NCBI GenBank assembly: GCA_003542575.1
Contig: DPKJ01000012.1
Location: forward strand, 24,379 to 51,787
From: Rikenellaceae bacterium
GTDB lineage: Bacteria; Bacteroidota; Bacteroidia; Bacteroidales; UBA932
Direction: 5' to 3'
Length of the DNA stretch: 27,409 nt
How positions within the stretch are numbered: position 1 is the stretch's first letter; each line of letters begins with the position of its first letter. Below, one piece after another: positions 6,139 to 14,433 of the stretch. A program made the translations under genes and the position numbers. Below the pieces are notes generated by a model that did not search any database, had not been told where the DNA came from, and worked only from the letters and a program-made list of their open reading frames with translations.

Positions 6139-8301
6139 CTAATTGGCAGACTTTTTCAAACGAAAACAAAACCGGGAACCTATACCAACTTCAGATTCAA
6201 GCCACAATTCCCCACCTAATAATCCAACATACTCTTTTACAATTGATAATCCAAGACCGGTTCCTCCGTATACACGCTTACCTTTGGACTCCACCTGTGC
6301 AAACCTCTCAAAGATCCTCTCCTTGTCCTCAGCAGAAATGCCAATTCCTGTATCTTTGACATACAGCTGCACTGTCTCTTCTTCATCAATACACCCTATT
6401 TCTATACTACCCTCAGGTGTAAATTTGATTGCGTTATTTATGAGGTTTGTTATTATCTGTTGAATCTTTATCTTATCGGAATGTATATCAATAGTTTTAG
6501 ACTTTGGAATAACAAGATTAAGATCAACCTTTAGATTTTGCTTTTTGAAAAAGTAGTAGGTCTCTCTTAAAGTAAGAATAAGATTAAAGTTCTCCTTGAC
6601 AACAGAGACCTGACCAGACTCAATTTTTGCTATATCCATAATGTCATTAATCGTTGAGAGCAATCTGTGAGCACTGGTGTTAATAATTTGAGCATACTCT
6701 TTATGTTCTTTGTTTTCAACATCCTCGGTAAGCATTTCAGAGAAACCGATTATACCATTAAGAGGAGTCCTGATTTCGTGACTCATATTTGCCAAAAAGG
6801 CAGTTTTTAATCTATCACCCTGTTCTGCCCTCTCCTTTGCCTCCCTGAGTTTGTTTAACATTGTAATACGCTCAATAAAAATCCCGATTGTATTTGCAAA
6901 AATCTCAAACAGCATAAGATCTTCTTCGTGATATGCCTCTTCATCATGATAATCCTGAACAGCTGCAACCCCTATCACCTCTTTTAGCGAAGAGTCCATC
7001 AGAGGTGCTCCCAGCCATACAGGCGAATACTCTCCAACCGACTCCAAAGGAAACTGCTCTGCAATCTCTTTTTCAGTCTGGCTGTTAATAAGCATTCCCT
7101 TACCTGTCATCCTTACAAAGTCAGTCAATGAATTGTGAAGAGAATAATTCTCAACATCATCAACTGTATCGTATTCATCTACATAATACGGAAATTTGTA
7201 CTTATCCTGATCTTTATCGTACAGGGCTATATAAAAATTGTCCGCTTTAATGACCTTCTTCATATGGAAGTGAATCTTCTCAATGAAAACCTTCAACTCC
7301 TGATCAACAAGCGAAAGCCTTGAAAGATAAAGTAATACCTCCTGAAGTTCTCTCTTTTTGTGTTTTACTGTTACATCGCGGATTATTGCACCTACTCCCA
7401 GTTTATTTTTGCCTAAATTAATAGGAAATTTGGTAGTTTCAGTAATCTTCCCGTTAAACAACTCTTCAAAAATTACAATATCTCCACTAGTTATAACTTC
7501 ACTGTCTGTCACAATATAACGACTGCTGTGACTCTTGTCATAAACCTGTAAATCAGTCATCCCTATAAGCTGCTCCCGAGTTTTGCCTGCCATCTTGCAA
7601 AACATGTCGTTTACAACAATATATTTACCGTTTTCGTCCTTCATAAACATCATGTCGCTGTTTCTGTTTACAAAAGAGTCATATCTGGCTTCACTTACTT
7701 CCAGCTCCTCTTTAACTTTGTGGTTATTCATCCGGTTAATCAGAAGTCTGCCCACTAAAATAGCAAAAAGAGGATAGATTACTAAAATGGGAAATGTCAT
7801 TGTCTGGAAAGTGTTAGCGCGAACAGCCTCTCCTTTGACAAGGAAGATTGAGAGAAACATACAGAAATGGGCAAGGAAACTGACAATAACGAGATCGATC
7901 ATATAGTTGCTCTTTCTCCATGAAGGTCTGTACATTTTCCACAACATTCCCACAGATGCAGATGTAATTATTGTGGCGAGACCCATCCAAACACCGGAGC
8001 CTCCCATAAAGAGACGGTAGATACCAATAACAATAGCTGCAATTATTGTGGCAAACGGACCAAAAAATAGACCGGCATTTACCAACAGAACTGTTCTTGT
8101 GTCAAAAACCAATCCGGGTGAAAGAGTCCAGGGTGTATTCATCAGAAGAATACCAACTGCTCCCAGAATTAAGCCGGCGTACACCTTGTTTGCCCGGCTT
8201 CTGAATTTTTTTTCGCTCTCCCAGACTATATCATAAATCAGGGTAAAAGCCAGCAAAATGGCAACATTTTGAAGCAACCCTACAATTAATGATTTATCCA
8301 T
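6139..8301 (-). CDS. Membrane sensor histidine kinase (5TM-Lyt, PAS, GAF, HisKA, HATPase)
   Basis: The protein has 720 residues. Residues 1-190 hold about six hydrophobic segments. The portion with PWTLSPGLVFDTRTVLLVNAGLFFGP resembles the 5TM receptor domain of LytS/YhcK-type proteins. A PAS domain follows at about 205-315 (NSDMMFMKDENGKYIVVND), then a GAF domain at about 330-480. HisKA has the phospho-acceptor His508 in ANMSHEIRTPLNGIIGFSEML. The HATPase_c domain carries NLINNAIKFTPEG (N box), DTGIGI (G1), IFERFAQ (F box) and GGTGLGLSI (G2). No receiver domain is fused and no response regulator lies beside it, so it is an orphan kinase whose partner is elsewhere. The ligand is unknown. Ferritin lies downstream and a patatin gene is divergent upstream. 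Confidence 0.93.
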   Translation of the reverse strand: MDKSLIVGLLQNVAILLAFTLIYDIVWESEKKFRSRANKVYAGLILGAVGILLMNTPWTLSPGLVFDTRTVLLVNAGLFFGPFATIIAAIVIGIYRLFMGGSGVWMGLATIITSASVGMLWKMYRPSWRKSNYMIDLVIVSFLAHFCMFLSIFLVKGEAVRANTFQTMTFPILVIYPLFAILVGRLLINRMNNHKVKEELEVSEARYDSFVNRNSDMMFMKDENGKYIVVNDMFCKMAGKTREQLIGMTDLQVYDKSHSSRYIVTDSEVITSGDIVIFEELFNGKITETTKFPINLGKNKLGVGAIIRDVTVKHKKRELQEVLLYLSRLSLVDQELKVFIEKIHFHMKKVIKADNFYIALYDKDQDKYKFPYYVDEYDTVDDVENYSLHNSLTDFVRMTGKGMLINSQTEKEIAEQFPLESVGEYSPVWLGAPLMDSSLKEVIGVAAVQDYHDEEAYHEEDLMLFEIFANTIGIFIERITMLNKLREAKERAEQGDRLKTAFLANMSHEIRTPLNGIIGFSEMLTEDVENKEHKEYAQIINTSAHRLLSTINDIMDIAKIESGQVSVVKENFNLILTLRETYYFFKKQNLKVDLNLVIPKSKTIDIHSDKIKIQQIITNLINNAIKFTPEGSIEIGCIDEEETVQLYVKDTGIGISAEDKERIFERFAQVESKGKRVYGGTGLGLSIVKEYVGLLGGELWLESEVGIGSRFCFRLKKSAN

Positions 8302-8469
8302 AAAGTTAAAAGACCTGTCTAATTGAATCCCACGATAAAAATAGATAAAAAAATAGTCACATAGTATATTTATTTTACTTGATATAATTTATTTTTATGT
8401 AAAGATATTATTTAGTAAATTCGTAATGTTTGAAAATATTGAATCTAAGCAACTTAAACTTTCACTAAC

Positions 8470-9489
8470 TTGAAAACAATTCTATCGATTGATGGCGGAG
8501 GTATCCGGGGGGTACTGCCCGCAGCAATAATTGCTCATCTGGAGAGGCGTTTGCAGAAAGAAAATAATAATCAGGATCTTAGGGTTGCAGATTTTTTTGA
8601 TTTGCTGTCAGGAACTTCGGCCGGAGGAATTCTAACCTGCCTCTACCTGACACCTGTAAACGGCACAACGGATAACAGACCCAAATACACAGCAAAGGAG
8701 ATTCTGGACTTTTATACAGAACTGGGGCCTCTACTGTTTAAACGTACACCCGCGTATCTGTTAAAATCGGGATTCGGGCTGTTCAGAAGCAGGTACAGCG
8801 AAGATGCCCTTTATGAGTTTTCATACAAAATAGTTGGTGATTCATATATATCAGGGGTTTTGAAGGATTGCCTTATTACCGCTTATGATCTAAGCAGCAG
8901 AAAGGCTCTTCTATTTAGCAGGTATTCAACTGTTAAATATGGCGATATGGCCGATTATAAGCTTTGCGATATTGTGAAATCGACCTCTGCCGCTCCAAGT
9001 TACTATATCCCGGCACAGATATTTGCTAAGGATAAATCACCCAGGCATCTTGTTGATGGAGGTGTTTATGCAAATAATCCTGCAATGTGTACCATTGTAG
9101 AAGCAAAAAAATTATGGCCATCAAGCAGCGTATCAGATTATTTCATGATCTCTGCAGGTACAGGCAAGGTAATAAAGCCATATCACTACCATAAAACCAG
9201 GCATTTCGGATATATCCACTGGCTTAACCCAATTCTGGACATTTTAATGTCTTCTGTGGCTGAAACCGTTGATTATCAAGCGCAACAACTTTTTAGAATA
9301 AATGGAGTTCCTGAGAACTATATTCGTATAGAGCCACCTCTTTTAACAGCAGACATAAGAATCGACAAGGCGACCAGATTAAATATTAAAAAACTGGAAT
9401 CAGCCGCACAGCACTATATCGACCACAACTCCGAACTCTTTGACTTACTTTGCGAGAGACTTTCAGAAAAAGTGGCCAAAAATGATTAA
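8470..9489 (+). CDS. Patatin-like phospholipase / acyl hydrolase
   Basis: The protein has 339 residues. All patatin hallmarks are present: the oxyanion loop DGGGIRG (residues 8-14), nucleophile Ser50 in GTSAGG, and the catalytic Asp196 in VDGGVYANNP. It is predicted to be a cytosolic or membrane-surface Ser/Asp-dyad lipase that removes acyl chains from phospholipids or other acyl esters. No signal peptide is seen. The start must be the TTG at 8470, because the first motif begins only seven codons later and there is no in-frame ATG; TTG starts are uncommon. It lies 24 bp upstream of rmlA on the same strand and may be co-transcribed with the sugar genes. CapV effectors of CBASS share this fold, but no nucleotide cyclase is nearby, so a house-keeping role is likelier. 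Confidence 0.92.
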   Translation: MKTILSIDGGGIRGVLPAAIIAHLERRLQKENNNQDLRVADFFDLLSGTSAGGILTCLYLTPVNGTTDNRPKYTAKEILDFYTELGPLLFKRTPAYLLKSGFGLFRSRYSEDALYEFSYKIVGDSYISGVLKDCLITAYDLSSRKALLFSRYSTVKYGDMADYKLCDIVKSTSAAPSYYIPAQIFAKDKSPRHLVDGGVYANNPAMCTIVEAKKLWPSSSVSDYFMISAGTGKVIKPYHYHKTRHFGYIHWLNPILDILMSSVAETVDYQAQQLFRINGVPENYIRIEPPLLTADIRIDKATRLNIKKLESAAQHYIDHNSELFDLLCERLSEKVAKND

Positions 9490-9513
9490 ATTCGCATTCT
9501 AAAACAGCTTATT

Positions 9514-10386
9514 ATGAAAGGCATCGTACTTGCCGGAGGTTCCGGTACACGACTATATCCGATAACCAAAGGGGTTTCAAAACAACTTCTACCAATATAC
9601 GATAAACCAATGGTTTACTACCCCATTTCGGTTCTTATGCTGGCGGGAATCAAAGAGATATTGATAATCTCGACCCGTGAAGATCTTCCGGGTTTCAAAC
9701 GGTTGCTGGGTGACGGCGGTGATTACGGAGTTAAATTTGAATATGCCCCTCAACCCTCTCCGGACGGGCTCGCTCAGGCTTTCATAATAGGAAAAGAGTT
9801 TATCGGAAACCAAACTACCTGTCTTGTATTGGGAGACAATATTTTTTACGGACAGAATTTTACCGGAATGTTAAAAGAGGCTGTAAGAGATGCTGATGAA
9901 GGCACTGCCACAGTGTTCGGCTATTATGTGAATGACCCTCAGCGTTACGGTGTTGCAGAGTTTGACAAAGATGGAAAGGTTCTTAGCATAGAGGAGAAGC
10001 CACAGAAACCCAAAAGCAATTATGCTGTAGTAGGGCTCTATTTTTACCCGAACAAGGTTGTTGATGTTGCGCACAGCATTAAGCCATCGGCAAGAGGAGA
10101 GCTGGAGATTACAACAGTAAACCAGGAGTTTCTAAAAGAGGGTAAACTAAAAGTTCAGACTTTGGGCCGAGGTTTCGCATGGCTTGATACAGGAACACAC
10201 GACTCACTATCTGAGGCTTCGGGCTTTGTGGAGGTAATTGAAAAGAGGCAAGGGCTTAAGATTGCCTGTCTGGAGGAGATTGCATTCAATCAGGGGTGGA
10301 TTTCAAAAGAGAGACTTTTACAGATTTCGAACACTATGTCAAAAAACCAATACGGACAATACCTTAAAGACTTGACCACACGATGA
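9514..10386 (+). CDS. rmlA: Glucose-1-phosphate thymidylyltransferase
   Basis: The protein has 290 residues, the normal length for RmlA/RfbA. It begins MKGIVLAGGSGTRLYPITKG, carrying the nucleotidyltransferase signature GGxGTRLxPxT. KQLLPIYDKPMVYYPIS, LVLGDNIFYG, EEKPQKPKSNYAVVGLYFY and RGFAWLDTGTHDSL follow, all diagnostic for this enzyme. It converts dTTP and glucose-1-phosphate to dTDP-glucose, the first step towards dTDP-L-rhamnose. Its stop overlaps the rmlC start by four bases (ATGA), so the two are translationally coupled. It heads an A-C-D-B gene order. Confidence 0.97.
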   Translation: MKGIVLAGGSGTRLYPITKGVSKQLLPIYDKPMVYYPISVLMLAGIKEILIISTREDLPGFKRLLGDGGDYGVKFEYAPQPSPDGLAQAFIIGKEFIGNQTTCLVLGDNIFYGQNFTGMLKEAVRDADEGTATVFGYYVNDPQRYGVAEFDKDGKVLSIEEKPQKPKSNYAVVGLYFYPNKVVDVAHSIKPSARGELEITTVNQEFLKEGKLKVQTLGRGFAWLDTGTHDSLSEASGFVEVIEKRQGLKIACLEEIAFNQGWISKERLLQISNTMSKNQYGQYLKDLTTR

Positions 10387-10949
10387 ATATCATAAAGACA
10401 CAACTCGATGGTGTTGTATTAATTGAACCAAAAATATTTAACGACAGCAGAGGCTATTTCTTTGAATCTTTCTCAGAAGCTAAATTTGAGCAGGAGGTTT
10501 GCAATACTCGTTTTATTCAGGACAACGAATCCAAATCAACATACGGAGTTCTAAGAGGGCTTCATTATCAGCTTCACCCCTATTCCCAAAGCAAACTGGT
10601 AAGGGTTGTTACAGGTACAGTGCTTGATGTGGCTGTTGATATCCGTAAAGGTTCACCCACATTCGGGCAATATGTATCAGCCGTACTTAGTGCAGAGAAT
10701 AAAATGATGATGTTTATTCCAAGAGGATTTGCACATGGATTTCTGGTTCTGACTCCGGATTGTGTTTTCAGCTATAAATGTGATAACTACTATAATCCTG
10801 CCAGTGAAGCTTCAATAATATGGAACGATCCTGCAATTAACATTGATTGGCAGATTCCCGAAAAAGATATAATTTTAAGTGATAAGGATAAAATGCATCC
10901 CCGGCTTAATGATGCAAAATTGTTTGATTACAACCAAAAACTTTACTAA
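10383..10949 (+). CDS. rmlC: dTDP-4-dehydrorhamnose 3,5-epimerase
   Basis: The protein has 188 residues of cupin fold, the usual size. GVLRGLHYQ contains the catalytic base His61. VTGTVLDVAVDIRKGSPTFG and FIPRGFAHGFLVL are conserved segments lining the active site. It epimerises C3 and C5 of dTDP-4-keto-6-deoxyglucose made by RmlB. The ATG overlaps the end of rmlA, and a 33-bp gap follows before rmlD. The product feeds cell-surface rhamnose. Confidence 0.97.
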   Translation: MNIIKTQLDGVVLIEPKIFNDSRGYFFESFSEAKFEQEVCNTRFIQDNESKSTYGVLRGLHYQLHPYSQSKLVRVVTGTVLDVAVDIRKGSPTFGQYVSAVLSAENKMMMFIPRGFAHGFLVLTPDCVFSYKCDNYYNPASEASIIWNDPAINIDWQIPEKDIILSDKDKMHPRLNDAKLFDYNQKLY

Positions 10950-10982
10950 GCAAAATTTCTAAACAAGAACAACTACTCTGCG

Positions 10983-11867
10983 ATGGCAAATATTCTAATT
11001 ACAGGATCAAAAGGACAACTCGGGAGTGAACTCAGGGAGTTGCTGATTGCAGATAAAATTCATAATTATCACTTTACCGACCTACCCCAACTCGATATTA
11101 CAAACGAAAATGATGTAGAAAAATATCTTGATATCAATAAAATAGAGGTAATCATCAATTGCGCTGCCTATACATCAGTTGATAAGGCAGAGGATGAACC
11201 AAAAACAGCAACACTTGTAAACGGCACTGCTCCGGGAATACTGGCGCGCCACGCTGCAAAAAGAGGAATATCGCTTATTCACATATCAACAGATTATGTA
11301 TTTGACGGAAAGGCATCGTTACCTTACAAAGAGGATCACCCTACTGAGCCATTCTCAGCTTACGGGAGAAGCAAACTTGAGGGAGAGAGAGAGATTATTA
11401 ACGCCAAAGGAGAGTCCATAATCATCAGAACATCATGGCTTTACTCCGCTTTCGGGAGTAATTTTGCCAAGACAATTCTTAGGCTTTCTTCTGAAAGAGA
11501 GTCAATTGATGTTGTTTTTGACCAGGTTGGAACTCCTACCTACGCTACCGATTTGGCAAAAGTTATCATTCAGCTAATAAAGAGAAAATTTAACAGGGAA
11601 AGCGGGCAAAACCTTATCACAGGCATTTATCACTACTCCAACGAGGGTGTGTGCAGCTGGTACGACTTTGCAAATGAAATAGTTAAATTGAGCGGAAACA
11701 CTTGCAGGGTTAATCCTGTTACAAGTGACAAATTTCCCACAAAAGCCCTCAGACCTCAATATTCAGTTTTGGATAAGGGAAAGATCAAATCTCAAATGGG
11801 AATTGAGATTCCCCACTGGAAGGAGTCTTTGAAGGAGCTTTTTTTAAAAATTTACGACAACGAGTAG
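10983..11867 (+). CDS. rmlD: dTDP-4-dehydrorhamnose reductase
   Basis: The protein has 294 residues. The N-terminal NAD(P)-binding glycine motif is GSKGQLG (residues 8-14). HISTDYVFDGKASLPY and the SDR catalytic pair Tyr127/Lys131 in YGRSK identify RmlD. The RTSWLYSAFGSNFAKTIL segment is also typical. It reduces dTDP-4-keto-L-rhamnose to dTDP-L-rhamnose, the last step of the pathway. The ATG at 10983 is the only sensible start, immediately before the Rossmann motif. Confidence 0.97.
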   Translation: MANILITGSKGQLGSELRELLIADKIHNYHFTDLPQLDITNENDVEKYLDINKIEVIINCAAYTSVDKAEDEPKTATLVNGTAPGILARHAAKRGISLIHISTDYVFDGKASLPYKEDHPTEPFSAYGRSKLEGEREIINAKGESIIIRTSWLYSAFGSNFAKTILRLSSERESIDVVFDQVGTPTYATDLAKVIIQLIKRKFNRESGQNLITGIYHYSNEGVCSWYDFANEIVKLSGNTCRVNPVTSDKFPTKALRPQYSVLDKGKIKSQMGIEIPHWKESLKELFLKIYDNE

Positions 11868-11915
11868 CTATAACATAACGATTAAATAATAGTTACGAAG
11901 AATAAACATAAAACT

Positions 11916-12986
11916 ATGAGAAATATTCTGATAACCGGTGGCGCCGGATTCATAGGATCCCATCTGGTAAGATTGATGGTAAATAAGTATCCTCAGTATA
12001 AAATCGTTAACCTCGATCTGCTGACCTATGCCGGAAATCTGGAAAATCTCAGAGACGTAGAAAAGTGTCCAAATTACAGATTTATCAAAGGTGATATCTG
12101 TGATTATGAACTTGTTGCAAGCTTAATTAAAAATCACAACATTGACTCTGTTATACATCTTGCAGCCGAATCTCATGTTGACAGATCGATAGTTGACCCA
12201 TTTTCATTTGCAAGGACTAATGTGATGGGAACATTGACCCTTTTACAGGCAGCAAAAAATATATGGAAAGAGAGAGATGAAAAATTCGCAGGCAACCTCT
12301 TCTACCATGTATCCACCGACGAAGTTTACGGATCTCTTGAAGCTGAGGGAACATTCTTTACAGAAGATACAAAATATGACCCCCATTCACCCTACTCTGC
12401 ATCAAAGGCCTCAAGTGACCATTTTGTAAGAGCTTACCACGACACCTATGGCTTGCCGGTTGTAATATCAAATTGCTCTAACAATTACGGCAGCTATCAG
12501 TTTCCCGAAAAGCTTATACCGCTTTTTATTAACAACATAGTAAACAATAAGCCGCTACCTGTTTATGGCAAGGGTGAAAATGTCAGGGATTGGCTCTATG
12601 TCCAGGACCACGCTTCTGCTATCGACCTTATTTTTCACAAAGGGCACAATGGCGAAACATACAACATAGGTGGATTTAACGAATGGAAAAACATAGATCT
12701 GATTAAAGTTATCATTAAAACCGTTGACAAATTACTAGGAAGAGAGGCGGGTAGCAGTGAAAAACTAATTACTTATGTTACAGACAGAGCCGGTCATGAC
12801 CTTCGCTATGCCATTGACTCCTCTAAACTTCATAACGAACTGGGATGGAGTCCTTCACTTCAGTTTGAGGAGGGTATTGAGAAGACTGTGAAATGGTATC
12901 TAGAAAACAAAGATTGGATGGATAGGGTTACCAGTGGTGATTATTTGAAATATTACAGAGAGATGTATGGCCATGATACTTATTGA
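11916..12986 (+). CDS. rmlB: dTDP-glucose 4,6-dehydratase
   Basis: The protein has 356 residues. GGAGFIGSH (NAD-binding) lies at residues 8-16. The catalytic STDE is S133-E136 in HVSTDEVYGSL, and the Tyr160/Lys164 pair lies in YSASK. NNYGSYQFPEKLIPLFI and YGKGENVRDWLYVQDH are RmlB signatures. It makes dTDP-4-keto-6-deoxyglucose from dTDP-glucose, between RmlA and RmlC. Its last 20 bases overlap the start of the downstream cupin gene, which implies coupling. Placing B last (A-C-D-B) differs from the enteric B-D-A-C order but is common in Bacteroidota. Confidence 0.97.
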   Translation: MRNILITGGAGFIGSHLVRLMVNKYPQYKIVNLDLLTYAGNLENLRDVEKCPNYRFIKGDICDYELVASLIKNHNIDSVIHLAAESHVDRSIVDPFSFARTNVMGTLTLLQAAKNIWKERDEKFAGNLFYHVSTDEVYGSLEAEGTFFTEDTKYDPHSPYSASKASSDHFVRAYHDTYGLPVVISNCSNNYGSYQFPEKLIPLFINNIVNNKPLPVYGKGENVRDWLYVQDHASAIDLIFHKGHNGETYNIGGFNEWKNIDLIKVIIKTVDKLLGREAGSSEKLITYVTDRAGHDLRYAIDSSKLHNELGWSPSLQFEEGIEKTVKWYLENKDWMDRVTSGDYLKYYREMYGHDTY

Positions 12987-13365
12987 TGACGAATTATTGG
13001 ATAAACTGAGCAAAGAGGCAAAGGCTTCTCCGAGGCTCAGAATGAATTATAATTTTCATGAAACCCTGGATGCAAAGGCTCAAAAGCTTCTCAACGCCAT
13101 TGAACCGGGGTCTGTATTGCCTCCTCACAGGCACAACCATACTGCCGAGACATATGTTGTTCTTCGGGGGTCACTTAAAGTTAACATTTACAAAAGTGAC
13201 GGTTCTCTGGAGTCAACTCATTTTCTTGACCCATGTGAGGGAAAATATGGAATAGAAATTCCTGCAGGCGTTTATCACAATTTAGAAGTAATTGACCGAA
13301 ATACAGTTATTTTCGAAGCAAAAGAGGGTCCTTATACTCCGGTTTTACCCGAAGATACCCTTTAA
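12967..13365 (+). CDS. WbuC-family cupin-fold metalloprotein
   Basis: The protein has 132 residues. It opens with a short helical part (MILIDDELLDKLSKEAKASPRLRMNYNFHE), then a cupin core. LPPHRHNHTAETYVVLRGSL supplies the metal-binding His residues and Glu, and IPAGVYHNLEVID supplies the second cupin motif His. The size and the PRLRMNYNFH segment match the WbuC family found in O-antigen and capsule clusters, where its role is unproven (possibly an isomerase or sugar-processing step). The start is either 12967 or the ATG at 12973; both overlap the rmlB 3' end. Its position directly behind the rhamnose genes supports a surface-glycan role. Confidence 0.85.
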   Translation: MAMILIDDELLDKLSKEAKASPRLRMNYNFHETLDAKAQKLLNAIEPGSVLPPHRHNHTAETYVVLRGSLKVNIYKSDGSLESTHFLDPCEGKYGIEIPAGVYHNLEVIDRNTVIFEAKEGPYTPVLPEDTL

Positions 13366-13394
13366 AGTTAGAAATTGTATTTTGGTACACCACC

Positions 13395-13417
13395 TTGGCA
13401 CATTTTGTGTATATTTG
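13395..13417 (+). promoter_or_regulatory. Promoter-like sequence before the first WlbA-type dehydrogenase
   Basis: TATATTTG (13410-13417) matches the Bacteroidota -7 consensus TAnnTTTG exactly, with TTGGCA 9 nt upstream. It lies 26 bp before a GTG codon at 13444 that begins the homology with the family. It suggests a separate or internal promoter for the two dehydrogenase genes and argues against translation starting at 13375. Confidence 0.45.
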
Positions 13418-13443
13418 CCAGATATTTTAAAACCCTAATATCT

Positions 13444-14433
13444 GTGAAGAACTTTGCCCTTATAGGAGCAGCCGGATACATTGCCCCAAGACATATGAAG
13501 GCCATTAAAGATACCGGAAATAATCTTTGTGCTGCCTATGATGTATTTGATTCAGTAGGAATTATAGATTCATATTTTCCAAATTGCTCTTTCTTTACTC
13601 AGTTTGAGCTACTTGAAAGACATTTGAACAAGATGAAACACTCCTCTGTTAATTCTGTAAATGGTTGTTCACAGGTTCTTGATTACGCAGCAGTTTGTAC
13701 TCCAAACTATCTTCACGATGCCCATATACGATTTGGACTGAGAGCCGGAGCAGATGTTATTTGCGAAAAGCCTTTGGTTTTAAACCCATGGAATATTGAC
13801 GCTCTTATGAAAATTGAGCAGGAGACCGGCAAAAGGGTATATAATATTCTGCAACTCAGGCTTCACGATGCAATTATTGCTTTAAAAAAGAGAGTCGATG
13901 AGGCTCCCGCAGATAAAATATTTGACGTAGATCTTACATATATAACATCAAGAGGTAACTGGTACTATACCAGCTGGAAAGGTGATGAGAGAAAGAGCGG
14001 AGGTGTTGCCACAAACATTGGTGTTCACTTTTACGATATGCTGACATGGGTATTCGGAAAGGTTAAAAAGAATATTGTTCATGTATCAAGTCACGATAGG
14101 GTGGCAGGGTTTTTGGACTTGGAGAGGGCTCGTGTGAGATATTTTTTAAGTATAAACGAAGACAATCTGCCGCAAGAGGCTAAGGATGCCGGAAAAAGAA
14201 CCTATCGCTCTCTGATGATGGAGGGTACTGATGTTGAGTTCTCTGACGGGTTTACTGAACTTCATACAAATTCATACATCAAAATAATGAATGGTGAAGG
14301 ATTTGGACTGGAAGAGGCAAGAGGCTCAATTGAGATTGTTCACGACATTAGATATGCGACCCCACAGGGGCTTAAGGGTGATTATCACCCCTTTGCAGCA
14401 ATGGAGTTAACAAAACATCCGTTTGGTTGGTAA
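13444..14433 (+). CDS. wlbA: WlbA/WbpB-type sugar-nucleotide (UDP-GlcNAcA) 3-dehydrogenase, copy 1
   Basis: Gfo/Idh/MocA fold, 329 residues from the GTG start I prefer at 13444. An open frame continues upstream to a TTG or ATG-like start near 13375, but those 23 codons show no homology and contain a promoter-like element. The N-terminus VKNFALIGAAGYIAPRHMKAI and DSVGIIDSYFP, EKPLVLNPWN (the EKP motif) and SRGNWYYTSWKGDERKSGG are what I recall as signature of WlbA/WbpB. Those enzymes oxidise C3 of UDP-N-acetylglucosaminuronate, the route to 2,3-diacetamido uronic acids in surface glycans. The aminotransferase and acetyltransferase partners are not in this window. About two thirds identical to the next gene, with an 8-residue insertion near residue 70 (SVNSVNG, a codon-phased 9-bp duplication at 13645-13662). 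Confidence 0.85.
   Translation: MKNFALIGAAGYIAPRHMKAIKDTGNNLCAAYDVFDSVGIIDSYFPNCSFFTQFELLERHLNKMKHSSVNSVNGCSQVLDYAAVCTPNYLHDAHIRFGLRAGADVICEKPLVLNPWNIDALMKIEQETGKRVYNILQLRLHDAIIALKKRVDEAPADKIFDVDLTYITSRGNWYYTSWKGDERKSGGVATNIGVHFYDMLTWVFGKVKKNIVHVSSHDRVAGFLDLERARVRYFLSINEDNLPQEAKDAGKRTYRSLMMEGTDVEFSDGFTELHTNSYIKIMNGEGFGLEEARGSIEIVHDIRYATPQGLKGDYHPFAAMELTKHPFGW

Noticed and set aside
8470..9489. CBASS-like antiphage system with a CapV-type patatin effector
   Set aside because: The fold and motifs fit CapV as well as general patatins, but no CD-NTase, HORMA/TRIP13 or Cap2/Cap3 genes are near; neighbours are a kinase and rhamnose genes.
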